Assembly (NCBI GenBank): GCA_012797975.1
Contig: JAAZOD010000004.1
Coordinates: 1-64,000 of the forward strand
Direction of reading: 5' to 3'
Source of the DNA: Pelolinea sp.
Lineage (GTDB): Bacteria; Chloroflexota; Anaerolineae; Anaerolineales; Anaerolineaceae
DNA: 64,000 nt
Of the stretch, positions 23,627 to 32,518 are shown in pieces. Position 1 is the first letter of the stretch, and each line of letters starts with the position of its first letter. The position numbers and the translations under genes were made by a program. A model generated the notes under the pieces. It saw only the letters and a program-made list of their open reading frames with translations. It made no database searches and had not been told where the DNA came from.

Positions 23627-24292
23627 ATGCCGACCAAACGTATCGAGATCGTTCAGGATATTCTGAACGTCAATGACCAAATCGCCGAAGAAACCAACGC
23701 GTTGCTGCACACCAAACATATTTTTTCTATGAACATCATGGCTTCGCCCGGAGCAGGCAAAACCAGTGTGATCTTGCGCACGCTGCAGGAACTTTCTCCC
23801 CTGGTCCGCTGTGCGGTGCTGGAAGGAGACACTGCACCGGTCACCATCGATGCGGAAAAAGTCTCCGGCATCGGTATTCCGGCCATTCAGATCAATTCGG
23901 GTGGAGATTGTCATCTCAACGCAAATTTGGTGCGCAAAGGGATCCAATCGTTGGATCTGGACGCGCTCGATCTTATCCTGGTAGAAAACATTGGAAACCT
24001 CATCTGCCCTGCATCCTGGAAGCTGGGAACGGATATGAACGTGGTCATCGCCAGCATTCCCGAAGGAGATGACAAACCCTATAAATACCCCAATATATAC
24101 CGCGGTATTCAAGCCCTGGTTCTTAATAAAATCGACCTAAAGCCGTATGTCGATTTCAACATTCAGTATTTCAAAGATGGCATCGCAGCGCTGAATCCGG
24201 GTGTTGAATTCTTTGAAGTCTCCGCCAAGACCGGGGAAGGCATCACGGCATGGGCGGAATGGCTCAGAAAAAAGATCCACGATCTTCGGTAA
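23627..24292 (+). CDS. hypB: Hydrogenase nickel incorporation GTPase HypB
   Basis: A GTPase that powers nickel insertion with HypA. The 221-residue protein has the P-loop ASPGAGKTS (about residue 41), the metal-binding and switch region LEGDTAP followed by GGDCHLNA, NLICPA, and the base-recognition motif LNKIDLKPY. It lacks the His-rich N-terminal nickel store of some HypB proteins, so it is the transfer-only form. It is 12 bases after hypA. Confidence 0.96.
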   Translation: MPTKRIEIVQDILNVNDQIAEETNALLHTKHIFSMNIMASPGAGKTSVILRTLQELSPLVRCAVLEGDTAPVTIDAEKVSGIGIPAIQINSGGDCHLNANLVRKGIQSLDLDALDLILVENIGNLICPASWKLGTDMNVVIASIPEGDDKPYKYPNIYRGIQALVLNKIDLKPYVDFNIQYFKDGIAALNPGVEFFEVSAKTGEGITAWAEWLRKKIHDLR

Positions 24293-24302
24293 GAAAACGA
24301 AA

Positions 24303-26585
24303 ATGGCAGGCAGGAAGATTGAAATCACAGGGATCGTGCAGGGGGTTGGGTTCAGACCCTTTGTTTTCAATTTAGCCAGCCGTTATCAGTTAAAAGGGTG
24401 GGTCAAAAATACCTCCAAAGGAGTGATCATCGAGGTAGACGGTGAGAATACGGTGGTCGATGCATTTCTGCGGGATCTTTCCTCCTCTCCTCCTCCTTTG
24501 GCGCATATTGATCACATCACCAGCCAGGAGATCTCCCCCAACGGTTACACTACCTTTCAAATCATCGAAAGCGAATCCATTGCGGGGGAGTTCGTCCCCC
24601 TATCACCCGATATAGCCATCTGCGATGACTGCCGGCGTGAGATGTTCGATCCGTCCAACCCTCGCTACCGTTATCCCTTCATTAACTGCACAAATTGCGG
24701 GCCGCGCTTCACCATCCTTCGTGATATCCCTTACGATCGCCCGGCAACCACCATGGCTGACTTTCCCCTGTGCACATACTGCAAAGGAGAATATAACGAT
24801 CCTGCCAACCGCCGTTTTCATGCGCAGCCGGTGGCCTGTCCCACCTGCGGTCCGCATATTTGGCTGGAAGTCGATCAAAAAGAGATTGCCAGTCATGAGG
24901 GAGCGTTGCAGCAAGCGCGCCAGATGCTGAAAGAGGGCAAGGTCCTGGCGATCAAGGGGTTGGGCGGCTTTCATCTGGCCTGTGATGCCTGCAATGAACA
25001 AGCCGTGCAAACATTGCGCGAGAGAAAACGCAGAACCGATAAACCATTTGCGGTCATGGTATTCGATGCTGCCCATGCCGAGCGTTACGGTGAATTTTCC
25101 GCAGCGGAATTAGCCCTGCTGGAATCAAAAGAAAAACCGATCGTTCTGGTACAAAAGAAACGACAAAACCGATTATCGGGCTTGGTTGCTCCCGGCAATG
25201 AACGCGTTGGCATCATGCTGCCCTACACTCCTCTGCATCTTCTTTTGCTGGAACCGGAATTTGATTTTCCTGAAGTTTTGGTGATGACCAGCGCCAACCT
25301 CTCCGAAGAACCCATTGCCTATACGAATACAGATGCCGTTGCGCGCCTATCAGAAATTGCCGATGGCTTTCTCATGCACAACCGCGAGATCCATGTGCGC
25401 ATCGATGACTCGGTGATCACAGAATTTCAAGGAAAAGCATATTTTGCCCGCCGTGCGCGCGGTTTTGCCCCTCAGCCTGTGCTTCTGCCCGCCCCCGCCC
25501 CCACCCTGTTGGCAGTCGGGGCAGAGTTAAAGAACACCTTCTGTCTTAGCAAAGACCGTTACGCCTTCCTCAGCCATCACATCGGTGATCTGCAAAATGC
25601 GGAGACCTTACAAAGTTTCGAGGAAGCCATCCAGCATTACGAGAATATCTTCAGAGTAAAGCCGCAGGCCCTGGCCTGTGACCTGCATCCTGATTATTTA
25701 TCGTCCCAATATGCTCAGGGACGAGCACGCCGTCAGGAACTGCCGCTTTTTAAAATCCAGCATCACCATGCTCACTTGGCCGCCTGCCTGGCAGATCATG
25801 ACTATCGTGCTGGCCAGCCGGTCATTGGAGCGATCTTTGATGGCACCGGCTTTGGTACAGATGGAGCCATTTGGGGAGGCGAATTTTTCGTTGGAAATTA
25901 TGCTGGATTTGAGAGAGCATTTCACCTTGCGTATGTACCCCAGCCCGGTGGAGATACGGCTACACGCACGCCAGCGAAAATGGCGCTGGCACATTTATGG
26001 AGCGCCAACTTGCCTTGGATGGATGCCATCGCCCCCTGCCAACATCTGACAGAAGAAGAAAAGAACGTCTTGCGCCGCCAATTGGAGCAGTCCATTAATA
26101 CCCCGCTGACATCCAGCATGGGAAGATTTTTCGACGCTGCTTCTGCTTTGATCGGCGTTAGACAAACCATCAACTATGAGGCGCAAGCGGCTATCGAACT
26201 GGAAGCTATCTGTACGCCGGATGAGCAAGGTACCTATCCATTTTCCATCCACGACGATATTCTAGATCCTGCTCCCTTATGGTCAGCCATGCTGCAGGAT
26301 GTGCAGATGGGGCTATCCAAAGAACGCATGGCGGCCAAATTCCACCATGCCATCACAGACATGGTGGTAGAAATTTCTAAAACAATTCGGCAAGAGAGGG
26401 CTATAAATACGGTTGTCTTGAGCGGAGGAGTATGGCAAAATAAAGTTCTGCTCACCCACAGTGTTGCCTGTTTAGAGAAAGCGGGGTTCACCGTCCTCTG
26501 GCATCAACACATTCCCACCAATGATGGTGGGGTGGCGCTTGGACAGATTATGATTGCCATGCACTCCATGACCAAAATAAAGTAG
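24303..26585 (+). CDS. hypF: Carbamoyltransferase HypF
   Basis: HypF makes the carbamoyl group for the cyanide ligands of the [NiFe] site from carbamoyl phosphate and ATP and passes it to HypE. The 760-residue product has all domains in order: acylphosphatase-like (GIVQGVGFRPFVFNLA, residues 9-24), a double zinc finger with CDDC, CTNC, CTYC and CPTC pairs (about 107-185), a YrdC-like nucleotide domain, and a Kae1-like carbamoyltransferase domain with the HHHAH metal motif near residue 488. The ATG at 24303 matches the family start; an open extension upstream overlaps hypB and is not supported. Confidence 0.96.
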   Translation: MAGRKIEITGIVQGVGFRPFVFNLASRYQLKGWVKNTSKGVIIEVDGENTVVDAFLRDLSSSPPPLAHIDHITSQEISPNGYTTFQIIESESIAGEFVPLSPDIAICDDCRREMFDPSNPRYRYPFINCTNCGPRFTILRDIPYDRPATTMADFPLCTYCKGEYNDPANRRFHAQPVACPTCGPHIWLEVDQKEIASHEGALQQARQMLKEGKVLAIKGLGGFHLACDACNEQAVQTLRERKRRTDKPFAVMVFDAAHAERYGEFSAAELALLESKEKPIVLVQKKRQNRLSGLVAPGNERVGIMLPYTPLHLLLLEPEFDFPEVLVMTSANLSEEPIAYTNTDAVARLSEIADGFLMHNREIHVRIDDSVITEFQGKAYFARRARGFAPQPVLLPAPAPTLLAVGAELKNTFCLSKDRYAFLSHHIGDLQNAETLQSFEEAIQHYENIFRVKPQALACDLHPDYLSSQYAQGRARRQELPLFKIQHHHAHLAACLADHDYRAGQPVIGAIFDGTGFGTDGAIWGGEFFVGNYAGFERAFHLAYVPQPGGDTATRTPAKMALAHLWSANLPWMDAIAPCQHLTEEEKNVLRRQLEQSINTPLTSSMGRFFDAASALIGVRQTINYEAQAAIELEAICTPDEQGTYPFSIHDDILDPAPLWSAMLQDVQMGLSKERMAAKFHHAITDMVVEISKTIRQERAINTVVLSGGVWQNKVLLTHSVACLEKAGFTVLWHQHIPTNDGGVALGQIMIAMHSMTKIK

Positions 26586-26593
26586 AGGAAAGT

Positions 26594-26839
26594 ATGTGTC
26601 TCGGCGTACCAGGAAAAATTTTGAAGATCTATGAAGAGAATTCCATCAAAATGGCGGAGGTCGATTTCAACGGTGTGACCATGAAAGTATGCCTTGAAAC
26701 CACGCCGCAAGCCAAAGCGGGTGATTATGTGATCGTGCATGCCGGTTTTGCCATCAATTTGCTGGAAGAGAGCGAAGCGCTGGAAACGCTGGCGATGCTG
26801 GAACAAATATCCGAATTAGGGAAAAAAGAACAGGATTAA
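26594..26839 (+). CDS. hypC: Hydrogenase assembly chaperone HypC
   Basis: This small chaperone carries the Fe(CN)2CO unit with HypD and docks on the large subunit precursor. The 81-residue protein starts MCLGVPGKI, with the essential N-terminal Cys2, and keeps the conserved [11 protein letters not shown] segment in its C-terminal half. It lies 8 bases after hypF and 2 bases before hypD. Confidence 0.95.
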   Translation: MCLGVPGKILKIYEENSIKMAEVDFNGVTMKVCLETTPQAKAGDYVIVHAGFAINLLEESEALETLAMLEQISELGKKEQD

Positions 26840-26841
26840 GC

Positions 26842-27927
26842 ATGACCTTTTCTGAAACCTACCGCGACCCCACCCTGGTCGCACAAACCATCCAAAAGAT
26901 CCACGCCGCCACCAGACAGCACTGGACCATCATGGAGATCTGTGGCGGGCAAACGCATGCACTCATGCAGCACGGTTTTGACGACCTTCTCCCCGAAGAA
27001 ATCGAACTGGTACACGGACCCGGCTGTCCGGTCTGCGTCACGCCGTTGGAACTGATCGATAAAGGTATCGCCATCGCCCAGCAAAGGAATGTCATTTTTA
27101 CCAGTTATGGAGATATGCTGCGTGTTCCCGGTTCAACCCTGGATCTCTTTTCCGTTCGGGCGGCCGGTGGCAAGGTAAAGATCGTGACCTCTCCCATCGA
27201 AGCACTGCAGATCGCCCGTTCCAACCCCGACCAGCAGGTAGTTTTCTTCGCCATCGGTTTTGAAACCACCGCGCCAGCCAATGCATTGAGCGTTCTCAAA
27301 GCCAAGGAATTGAATCTGAAGAATTATTCCATGCTGGTTTCCCAAGTGCGCGTTCCCCCGGCCATCCGCACCATTTTGAGCGATCCACAAAACCGCGTGC
27401 AGGGTTTTCTGGCAGCCGGCCATGTTTGTTCGGTCATGGGGTATCAGGAATACCTTCCCTTGGCTGAGGAATTCCGTCTTCCCATCGTGGTAACCGGTTT
27501 TGAACCGCTCGATCTGGCACTCGGCATTCTTGAGACAGTGAAAGCACTGGAAAACAACAGGAACGAAGTGATCAATGCTTATCCACGCGCAGTTATCAAG
27601 GAGGGCAATCAAAGCGCTCAGGAAATCATTCAGCGTGTTTACGAACCCTGCGACCAAAAATGGCGCGGCATCGGTACCATACCAGATAGCGGTTGGAAAC
27701 TGAACGCAACTTTTTCCGACTTCGACGCAGAAAAACGCTTTGAAGTCGGGGATATTCAAACAAAGGAATCAGAGATCTGCATTTCGGGCTTGATCCTGCA
27801 GGGCAGAAAAAAACCCTTTGAATGCCCGGCTTTTGGAACGATCTGTACACCCCAAAATCCTCTCGGTGCAACCATGGTCTCTTCCGAAGGCACTTGCGCA
27901 GCATATTATCGCTATCAGTGGAAGTAA
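26842..27927 (+). CDS. hypD: Hydrogenase Fe-ligand assembly protein HypD
   Basis: HypD is the iron-sulfur scaffold on which the Fe(CN)2CO group of the [NiFe] site is built, with HypC and HypE. The 361-residue protein has the conserved motifs [10 protein letters not shown] (about residue 32), [10 protein letters not shown] (about 56) and GFETTAPAN (about 138). The C-terminal Cys region for the [4Fe-4S] cluster is present ([18 protein letters not shown]). The length is normal. Confidence 0.96.
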   Translation: MTFSETYRDPTLVAQTIQKIHAATRQHWTIMEICGGQTHALMQHGFDDLLPEEIELVHGPGCPVCVTPLELIDKGIAIAQQRNVIFTSYGDMLRVPGSTLDLFSVRAAGGKVKIVTSPIEALQIARSNPDQQVVFFAIGFETTAPANALSVLKAKELNLKNYSMLVSQVRVPPAIRTILSDPQNRVQGFLAAGHVCSVMGYQEYLPLAEEFRLPIVVTGFEPLDLALGILETVKALENNRNEVINAYPRAVIKEGNQSAQEIIQRVYEPCDQKWRGIGTIPDSGWKLNATFSDFDAEKRFEVGDIQTKESEICISGLILQGRKKPFECPAFGTICTPQNPLGATMVSSEGTCAAYYRYQWK

Positions 27928-27929
27928 TC

Positions 27930-29030
27930 ATGAAAAGAAAAATATCGGAACCCTCAACCATGCCCAGTTTTGCGAACGCTTCCTGCCCGCTGCCCCTTCG
28001 CCATACGGATCAGATCATGATCGGGCACGGCAGCGGCGGGCGCATGACCCAAGAATTGATCAATCGTATTTTTCTGACTCATTTTGACCATCCTCAATTA
28101 ACACTGGGGAATGATTTCGCAGCCGTCCTTCCTCCTGATTTTGCCGAAAGGCAGGGACGCTTGTCCATCTCCACCGATGCCCATATCGTTAAACCGCTGT
28201 TCTTCCCCGGAGGAGATATTGGCAAGCTGGCAGTATGCGGTACTGTGAACGATGTTGCCATGTCAGGTGCCATCCCGCTGTACCTGACCGCTTCCTTCAT
28301 CGTCGAAGAAGGGCTTTCTATGAACCTTCTTGAACAGATCGTCATTTCCATGGCAAAGACAGCAAAAGAAGCGGGCGTCTCCATTGTCGCAGGAGATACC
28401 AAAGTGGCAGAAAAAGGCAGCGTTGACCAGCTTTTCATTTCCACCAGTGGTGTTGGTTGGATACCGGATGGCAGGCAAATCAACGGGCAATCCGCTCAGC
28501 CCGGCGATTCCATTTTGCTTTCGGGGAGCATGGGCGATCACGGTATCGCTGTTCTAGCCGAACGCGGAGAGCTGGGATTCACCACCACTCTCTGCTCCGA
28601 TATGGCTCCTTTGAATGGGATGATCGAAGAACTGTTGAAAGTCGCTCCGCATGTTCATGTGTTGCGCGATCCGACCCGCGGCGGGGTTGCCACCACACTG
28701 AACGAGATCGCACAGCAAAGCCGGGTAGCCATGCTCTTGCAGGAAGATACACTGCCCGTCAAGAAGCAGGTGCTTGCCGCCTGTGAAATGCTTGGTTTCG
28801 ATCCGCTGTACATCGCCAACGAAGGCAAACTGCTGGTGATCGTTCCTGAAGAAGATAAAGCAGCGGCTCTGAAGGTAATGCATCAGCATCCTTATGGAAA
28901 GGATGCCGTAGAGATTGGAAAAATTTTACCCCGTGAGGGAGAAACACCGCGTGTATTCATGAAAACCCGCATCGGTGGAAAGCGCATTCTCGACACATTG
29001 GCGGGTGAACTGCTGCCACGCATTTGTTAG
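27930..29030 (+). CDS. hypE: Carbamoyl dehydratase HypE
   Basis: HypE dehydrates the carbamoyl group on its own C-terminal cysteine to a thiocyanate and gives cyanide to the iron on HypC-HypD. The 366-residue protein has the PurM-like ATP domain (GHGSGGRMTQELI near residue 31, GDTKVAEKG near 150) and ends in PRIC, with the essential terminal Cys. The ATG at 27930 lies 2 bases after the hypD stop. The first 25 residues are longer than in many HypE proteins, so a later start is possible. It is the last gene of the maturation set. Confidence 0.95.
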   Translation: MKRKISEPSTMPSFANASCPLPLRHTDQIMIGHGSGGRMTQELINRIFLTHFDHPQLTLGNDFAAVLPPDFAERQGRLSISTDAHIVKPLFFPGGDIGKLAVCGTVNDVAMSGAIPLYLTASFIVEEGLSMNLLEQIVISMAKTAKEAGVSIVAGDTKVAEKGSVDQLFISTSGVGWIPDGRQINGQSAQPGDSILLSGSMGDHGIAVLAERGELGFTTTLCSDMAPLNGMIEELLKVAPHVHVLRDPTRGGVATTLNEIAQQSRVAMLLQEDTLPVKKQVLAACEMLGFDPLYIANEGKLLVIVPEEDKAAALKVMHQHPYGKDAVEIGKILPREGETPRVFMKTRIGGKRILDTLAGELLPRIC

Positions 29031-29090
29031 GGGAACTTGACACCCTGCCGGGAGCACTTATACTTATTCAAAATTCCATAAAGGTGACGT

Positions 29091-29891
29091 ATGAAAATCG
29101 ACTATAAAGAAACCACTTCTGACCTGCTTGCAAGAATCAACATCCACGAAAAATATGGCACTCGCAATATCGATGATTGGATGATCGAAACCCTGCCATT
29201 AAAAGAAGGAATGCATATACTAGATGTTGGTTGCGGCGCAGGGAAGCAGTGCTTTTCCTATTTCGATACCCTGCATGGACGCGCAAGTATTGTCGGCGGT
29301 GATATTTCGGACGAGCTGCTGGCAAAAGCCAGAGAAGAGAACAAGCGGCGCGGCACCGATATTTTCTTTACCGAATTGAATTTCAACAAACCTTTTGCTT
29401 TCGAAGATAATTCATTCGATCTGGCATCGTGCAGTTTCGCCATCTATTATGCCGAAAATATTCCCTTCACAATCAAAGAGATGCACCGGGTGCTCAAACC
29501 AGGAGGTTATCTCTTCACCACCGGCCCCATGCCAGAAAACAAGAAAGTTTTTTATGACATTGTTAAGGAAGCCACCGGAAAAGTCATTCCTCCTATGCCC
29601 GGCAGTTCGCGCTATTCCACGGAGATCCTGGGCGCGGTGAAATCGCTCTTCTCCCATACCGATCTGATCATCTTTGAAAATCCGCTCACCTTCCCCGAAG
29701 CCGATCCGTTCCTGATCTACACCCGCGCATCCCTGAGCGAAGATCGCAAATTATGGACCAGCTTCTTTGACAGCAAAGATGAATTTGAAACTGTAATGGA
29801 CAAAATCAGAACGGTCGCCGAAAATCGCATCCAGAAGGATGGTAAGATCGTCATGACCAAAGTGGTCGGTGGAATTCTGGCAAAGAAGTGA
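29091..29891 (+). CDS. SAM-dependent methyltransferase, class I
   Basis: A 266-residue cytoplasmic methyltransferase with the Rossmann SAM motif HILDVGCGAGKQ (about residues 43-54), an acidic residue after the second strand (VGGDIS), motif ASCSFAIYY near 115 and the post-motif VLKPGGYLFTTGPM. The C-terminal part (170-266) is family-variable, and the substrate cannot be read. An AAGGTGACG lies before the ATG. It follows the hydrogenase locus on the same strand after 60 bases. Its nearest neighbour is a PIG-L deacetylase gene only 4 bases downstream, so the two probably act in one small-molecule or glycan step rather than in hydrogenase maturation. Confidence 0.88.
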   Translation: MKIDYKETTSDLLARINIHEKYGTRNIDDWMIETLPLKEGMHILDVGCGAGKQCFSYFDTLHGRASIVGGDISDELLAKAREENKRRGTDIFFTELNFNKPFAFEDNSFDLASCSFAIYYAENIPFTIKEMHRVLKPGGYLFTTGPMPENKKVFYDIVKEATGKVIPPMPGSSRYSTEILGAVKSLFSHTDLIIFENPLTFPEADPFLIYTRASLSEDRKLWTSFFDSKDEFETVMDKIRTVAENRIQKDGKIVMTKVVGGILAKK

Positions 29892-29895
29892 ACCC

Positions 29896-30546
29896 ATGGC
29901 AAAAGAATTGATCTTCTACGGAAAAAGAATTTTCTTTTTAGGTGCCCACCCGGATGATATTGAACTGGGCTGTGGCGGGTTGATCGCTCACATTGCAGGA
30001 AAAAGCGAGCTTTTCTGTATCACCCTTTCCGACAACCAAAAAAACCCACTGCTCACCCATTTAACGGATGAACATTACCAAAGCATGCAAACCCTGGGCG
30101 TGGATAAGGAACATGTGGTCCTGCACAATTTCACCACACGCCGTTTTCAGCATGAACGGCAGGAGATCCTGGAATTTTTGTTTGACCTGAACAAAAAATA
30201 TTCACCGGATATTGTGTTCACCCACACTCAATCGGACCTGCACCAGGATCACAGCACCGTGACCATGGAAGCCCTGCGCGCGTTCCGCGGGATCAGTGTT
30301 TTTGGCTATGATGTCATCCGCAGTAGTAATGGCTTCTTCCCCAACTTTCTGGTGAAGATTGACGAGGCGGATGTGGAGAAGAAGATCGCTGCCCTGGCCG
30401 CTTATCCAACCTACCAAGACAAATACTATTTTTCCCCCGAGGTCACCCGGGCAACCTTAATCCGCAACGGCGCCCTGGCTGAAAGCCATTATGCCGAGGG
30501 CTTTGATATCTTTCACATGGTCGGGTCATTCGGAAATCTCGATTAA
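29896..30546 (+). CDS. PIG-L/LmbE family deacetylase
   Basis: A zinc-dependent N-deacetylase of the PIG-L family, acting on GlcNAc-type substrates in known members. The 216-residue protein has the metal motif AHPDDIELGCGG (about residues 15-26), TLSDNQ, and the third ligand motif SDLHQDHSTV near 118. The ATG at 29896 follows the methyltransferase stop by 4 bases. The substrate is unknown. The pairing with a methyltransferase suggests a sugar or lipid-sugar modification, which is inference. Confidence 0.88.
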   Translation: MAKELIFYGKRIFFLGAHPDDIELGCGGLIAHIAGKSELFCITLSDNQKNPLLTHLTDEHYQSMQTLGVDKEHVVLHNFTTRRFQHERQEILEFLFDLNKKYSPDIVFTHTQSDLHQDHSTVTMEALRAFRGISVFGYDVIRSSNGFFPNFLVKIDEADVEKKIAALAAYPTYQDKYYFSPEVTRATLIRNGALAESHYAEGFDIFHMVGSFGNLD

Positions 30547-30581
30547 TTTGAAATCAAGAAAGTCCGCACGTTTCCGTTTTT

Positions 30582-30965
30582 TTATTCATCCTTTTCAATC
30601 CCATACAACGCTGATTTCACCACCTTAAGCGGTAGCAGCGCACATTTTAAACGCACCGGACCCAGATCATCAATGCCCAACAGGTCGAGCACATCCTGAG
30701 TGCTCATGTGTTGCACTTCATCCACTGGCTTGCCAATGATGGATTCAAGCAGGAGATCTGCCGACGCCTGCGAAATGGCGCATCCATGTCCGCTAAAGAC
30801 AGCATTCCGGATGATTCCATTTTCATCCACCTGCAGGTCCATATGGATAAAATCACCGCATAACGGATTCTCATCTTCAAAGTCATGATTGTGCGCATCC
30901 AGTTCACCCTTGTGCACAGGATTCTTATAATGTTCCAAGATCACTTCGCGATACAGGTCGTCCAT
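30582..30965 (-). CDS. sufU: Iron-sulfur assembly scaffold / sulfur relay protein SufU
   Basis: A 127-residue zinc-bound partner of SufS that accepts persulfide sulfur. The three conserved cysteines are in NPLCGDF (about residue 36), GHGCAISQASADLL (about 61) and RLKCALLPLKVV (about 109). It is the last gene of the suf operon and starts one base after the sufS stop, so it is translationally coupled. Confidence 0.93.
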   Translation of the reverse strand: MDDLYREVILEHYKNPVHKGELDAHNHDFEDENPLCGDFIHMDLQVDENGIIRNAVFSGHGCAISQASADLLLESIIGKPVDEVQHMSTQDVLDLLGIDDLGPVRLKCALLPLKVVKSALYGIEKDE

Positions 30966-30966
30966 T

Positions 30967-32202
30967 TCATTTGCCTATCGATCCAAAAACCTTTTGCACG
31001 GTCTGTATCCCCTCCACCAGGGCATCGACATCTTCAAAGGTATTGTAGAGATAAAAACTGGCACGTGTGGAAGCAGGCACATTCAATTTTTGATGCAACG
31101 GCATGGCGCAATGATGGCCGGCTCGCACCGCAATTCCCTGTGAGTCAAGAATCTGGGAAACATCATGCGGGTGGATTCCTTCCAGTTCAAAGGAGATCAC
31201 CCCACCCCTTTCTTCAGCAGAAGGGCCTAAAATACGCAACCCACGAACCTTATTCAAGCAATTCCAAGCATAGCGAGTGATCTGCCTTTCATGGTCATGG
31301 ATCGCTTGCATGCCCACATTATTAAGATAATCAACCGCAGCACCAAAGCCGATCGCTTCTGCAATGGCGGGAGTGCCGGCTTCAAATTTATACGGGATCT
31401 CATTGGGGATAAAACCTTCGAAGGTAACTTTCTTGATCATGTCCCCACCTCCCATGAAAGGATCCATCGCTTCCAACAATGACCTTTTTCCATACAAGAT
31501 CCCAATCCCGGTCGGTCCGCACATCTTATGCGCCGAGAATGCATAAAAGTCAGCATTGAGCATTTCAACCGACACTGGAAAATGCGGGACCGATTGTGCT
31601 CCATCGACCAGAACCACCGCACCCGCTTGGTGTGCCCGTTGGGTCATCTCCTGAACCGGATTGATCACCCCCAGCACGTTCGACATATGCGTGAACGCCA
31701 CCAGGCGCGGACTTCTTTTCAGCAGTTCCTGAAAACGATCCTGGTCTAGGAATCCCTGTTCCCCCACAGGGGTGAAATCAATTTGAATTCCTTTTTCCGC
31801 AGCCAGAATGTACCAGGGCACCAAATTGGAATGGTGTTCCATTTCAGTCAGCAGGATGCGATCGCCTTCTTTCAAAAACTTTCTTCCCCATGCCATGGCG
31901 ACCAGATTGATCGATTCAGTGGTATTGCGCGTGAAAATCAATTGTGCCGGATCACCGACATGAATAAAGGCGGCGATTTTCTGGCGCGAGTTTTCATACA
32001 GCGCAGTTGCTTCTTCTGCCAGCTCGTGAATTCCGCGATGAATATTGGCATAGCTGTGCGCATACAATTTATCCATTGCATCCAGCACAATTTGTGGTTT
32101 CTGGCTGGAAGCTGCGGAATCCAGATATACAAGATTCTTCTTTCCATGAATCTTGCGCTGGAAGATCGGGAAATCCCGTCGGAGGAGATGGGCATCAAGC
32201 AT
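30967..32202 (-). CDS. sufS: Cysteine desulfurase SufS
   Basis: A PLP enzyme that takes sulfur from cysteine for Fe-S cluster building. The 411-residue type II desulfurase has the start of the fold at YLDSAASSQKP, an EMEHHSNLVPW motif near residue 120, the PLP lysine in FSAHKMCGPTGIG (about residue 228) and the active-site Cys in RAGHHCAMP (about 365), the SufS form of this loop. It works with SufU encoded next. The same operon encodes the SufBCD scaffold. Confidence 0.95.
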   Translation of the reverse strand: MLDAHLLRRDFPIFQRKIHGKKNLVYLDSAASSQKPQIVLDAMDKLYAHSYANIHRGIHELAEEATALYENSRQKIAAFIHVGDPAQLIFTRNTTESINLVAMAWGRKFLKEGDRILLTEMEHHSNLVPWYILAAEKGIQIDFTPVGEQGFLDQDRFQELLKRSPRLVAFTHMSNVLGVINPVQEMTQRAHQAGAVVLVDGAQSVPHFPVSVEMLNADFYAFSAHKMCGPTGIGILYGKRSLLEAMDPFMGGGDMIKKVTFEGFIPNEIPYKFEAGTPAIAEAIGFGAAVDYLNNVGMQAIHDHERQITRYAWNCLNKVRGLRILGPSAEERGGVISFELEGIHPHDVSQILDSQGIAVRAGHHCAMPLHQKLNVPASTRASFYLYNTFEDVDALVEGIQTVQKVFGSIGK

Positions 32203-32210
32203 TCGAACCC

Positions 32211-32477
32211 TTACTTGGCTTTGCTTTTTCTGCGCAAATTCGGTGAATCACTGGGGTACCAGAGAATATGGTCAGGGACCATCCACCCATCGGTCAAATA
32301 TACATTTTCTTTGAATTGAACGGCGATCAACTTGGAATCAACCTGAACCACCGTCCCTTTTAACCAACCCTTGATCCTATCTTTCCCTCTATCATGGTCG
32401 CAATTTGCTTCGACCGTATCACCTACTTCATAGGTTTCCTCAAAAACCGGGGGTCTCATGAACGGTGTACTTGCCAT
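32211..32477 (-). CDS. Small beta-rich protein inside the suf operon (88 aa), function unknown
   Basis: I do not recognise a named family. The 88-residue product has a central stretch (VGDTVEANCDHDRGKDRIKG, then WLKGTVVQVDSKLIAVQFKEN) that reads like a five-strand SH3/KOW-type barrel, followed by a Trp-rich segment and a basic tail ending SPNLRRKSKAK. The ATG at 32477 has GAGGAGT upstream; the frame is open 14 codons further. It sits between sufD and sufS in an otherwise standard order, so a link with cluster assembly or nucleic acid binding is possible. Neither is shown. Confidence 0.75.
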   Translation of the reverse strand: MASTPFMRPPVFEETYEVGDTVEANCDHDRGKDRIKGWLKGTVVQVDSKLIAVQFKENVYLTDGWMVPDHILWYPSDSPNLRRKSKAK

Positions 32478-32518
32478 AGAACAACACTCCTCAAAGAAAA
32501 AATTTCCATATTCTAGCA

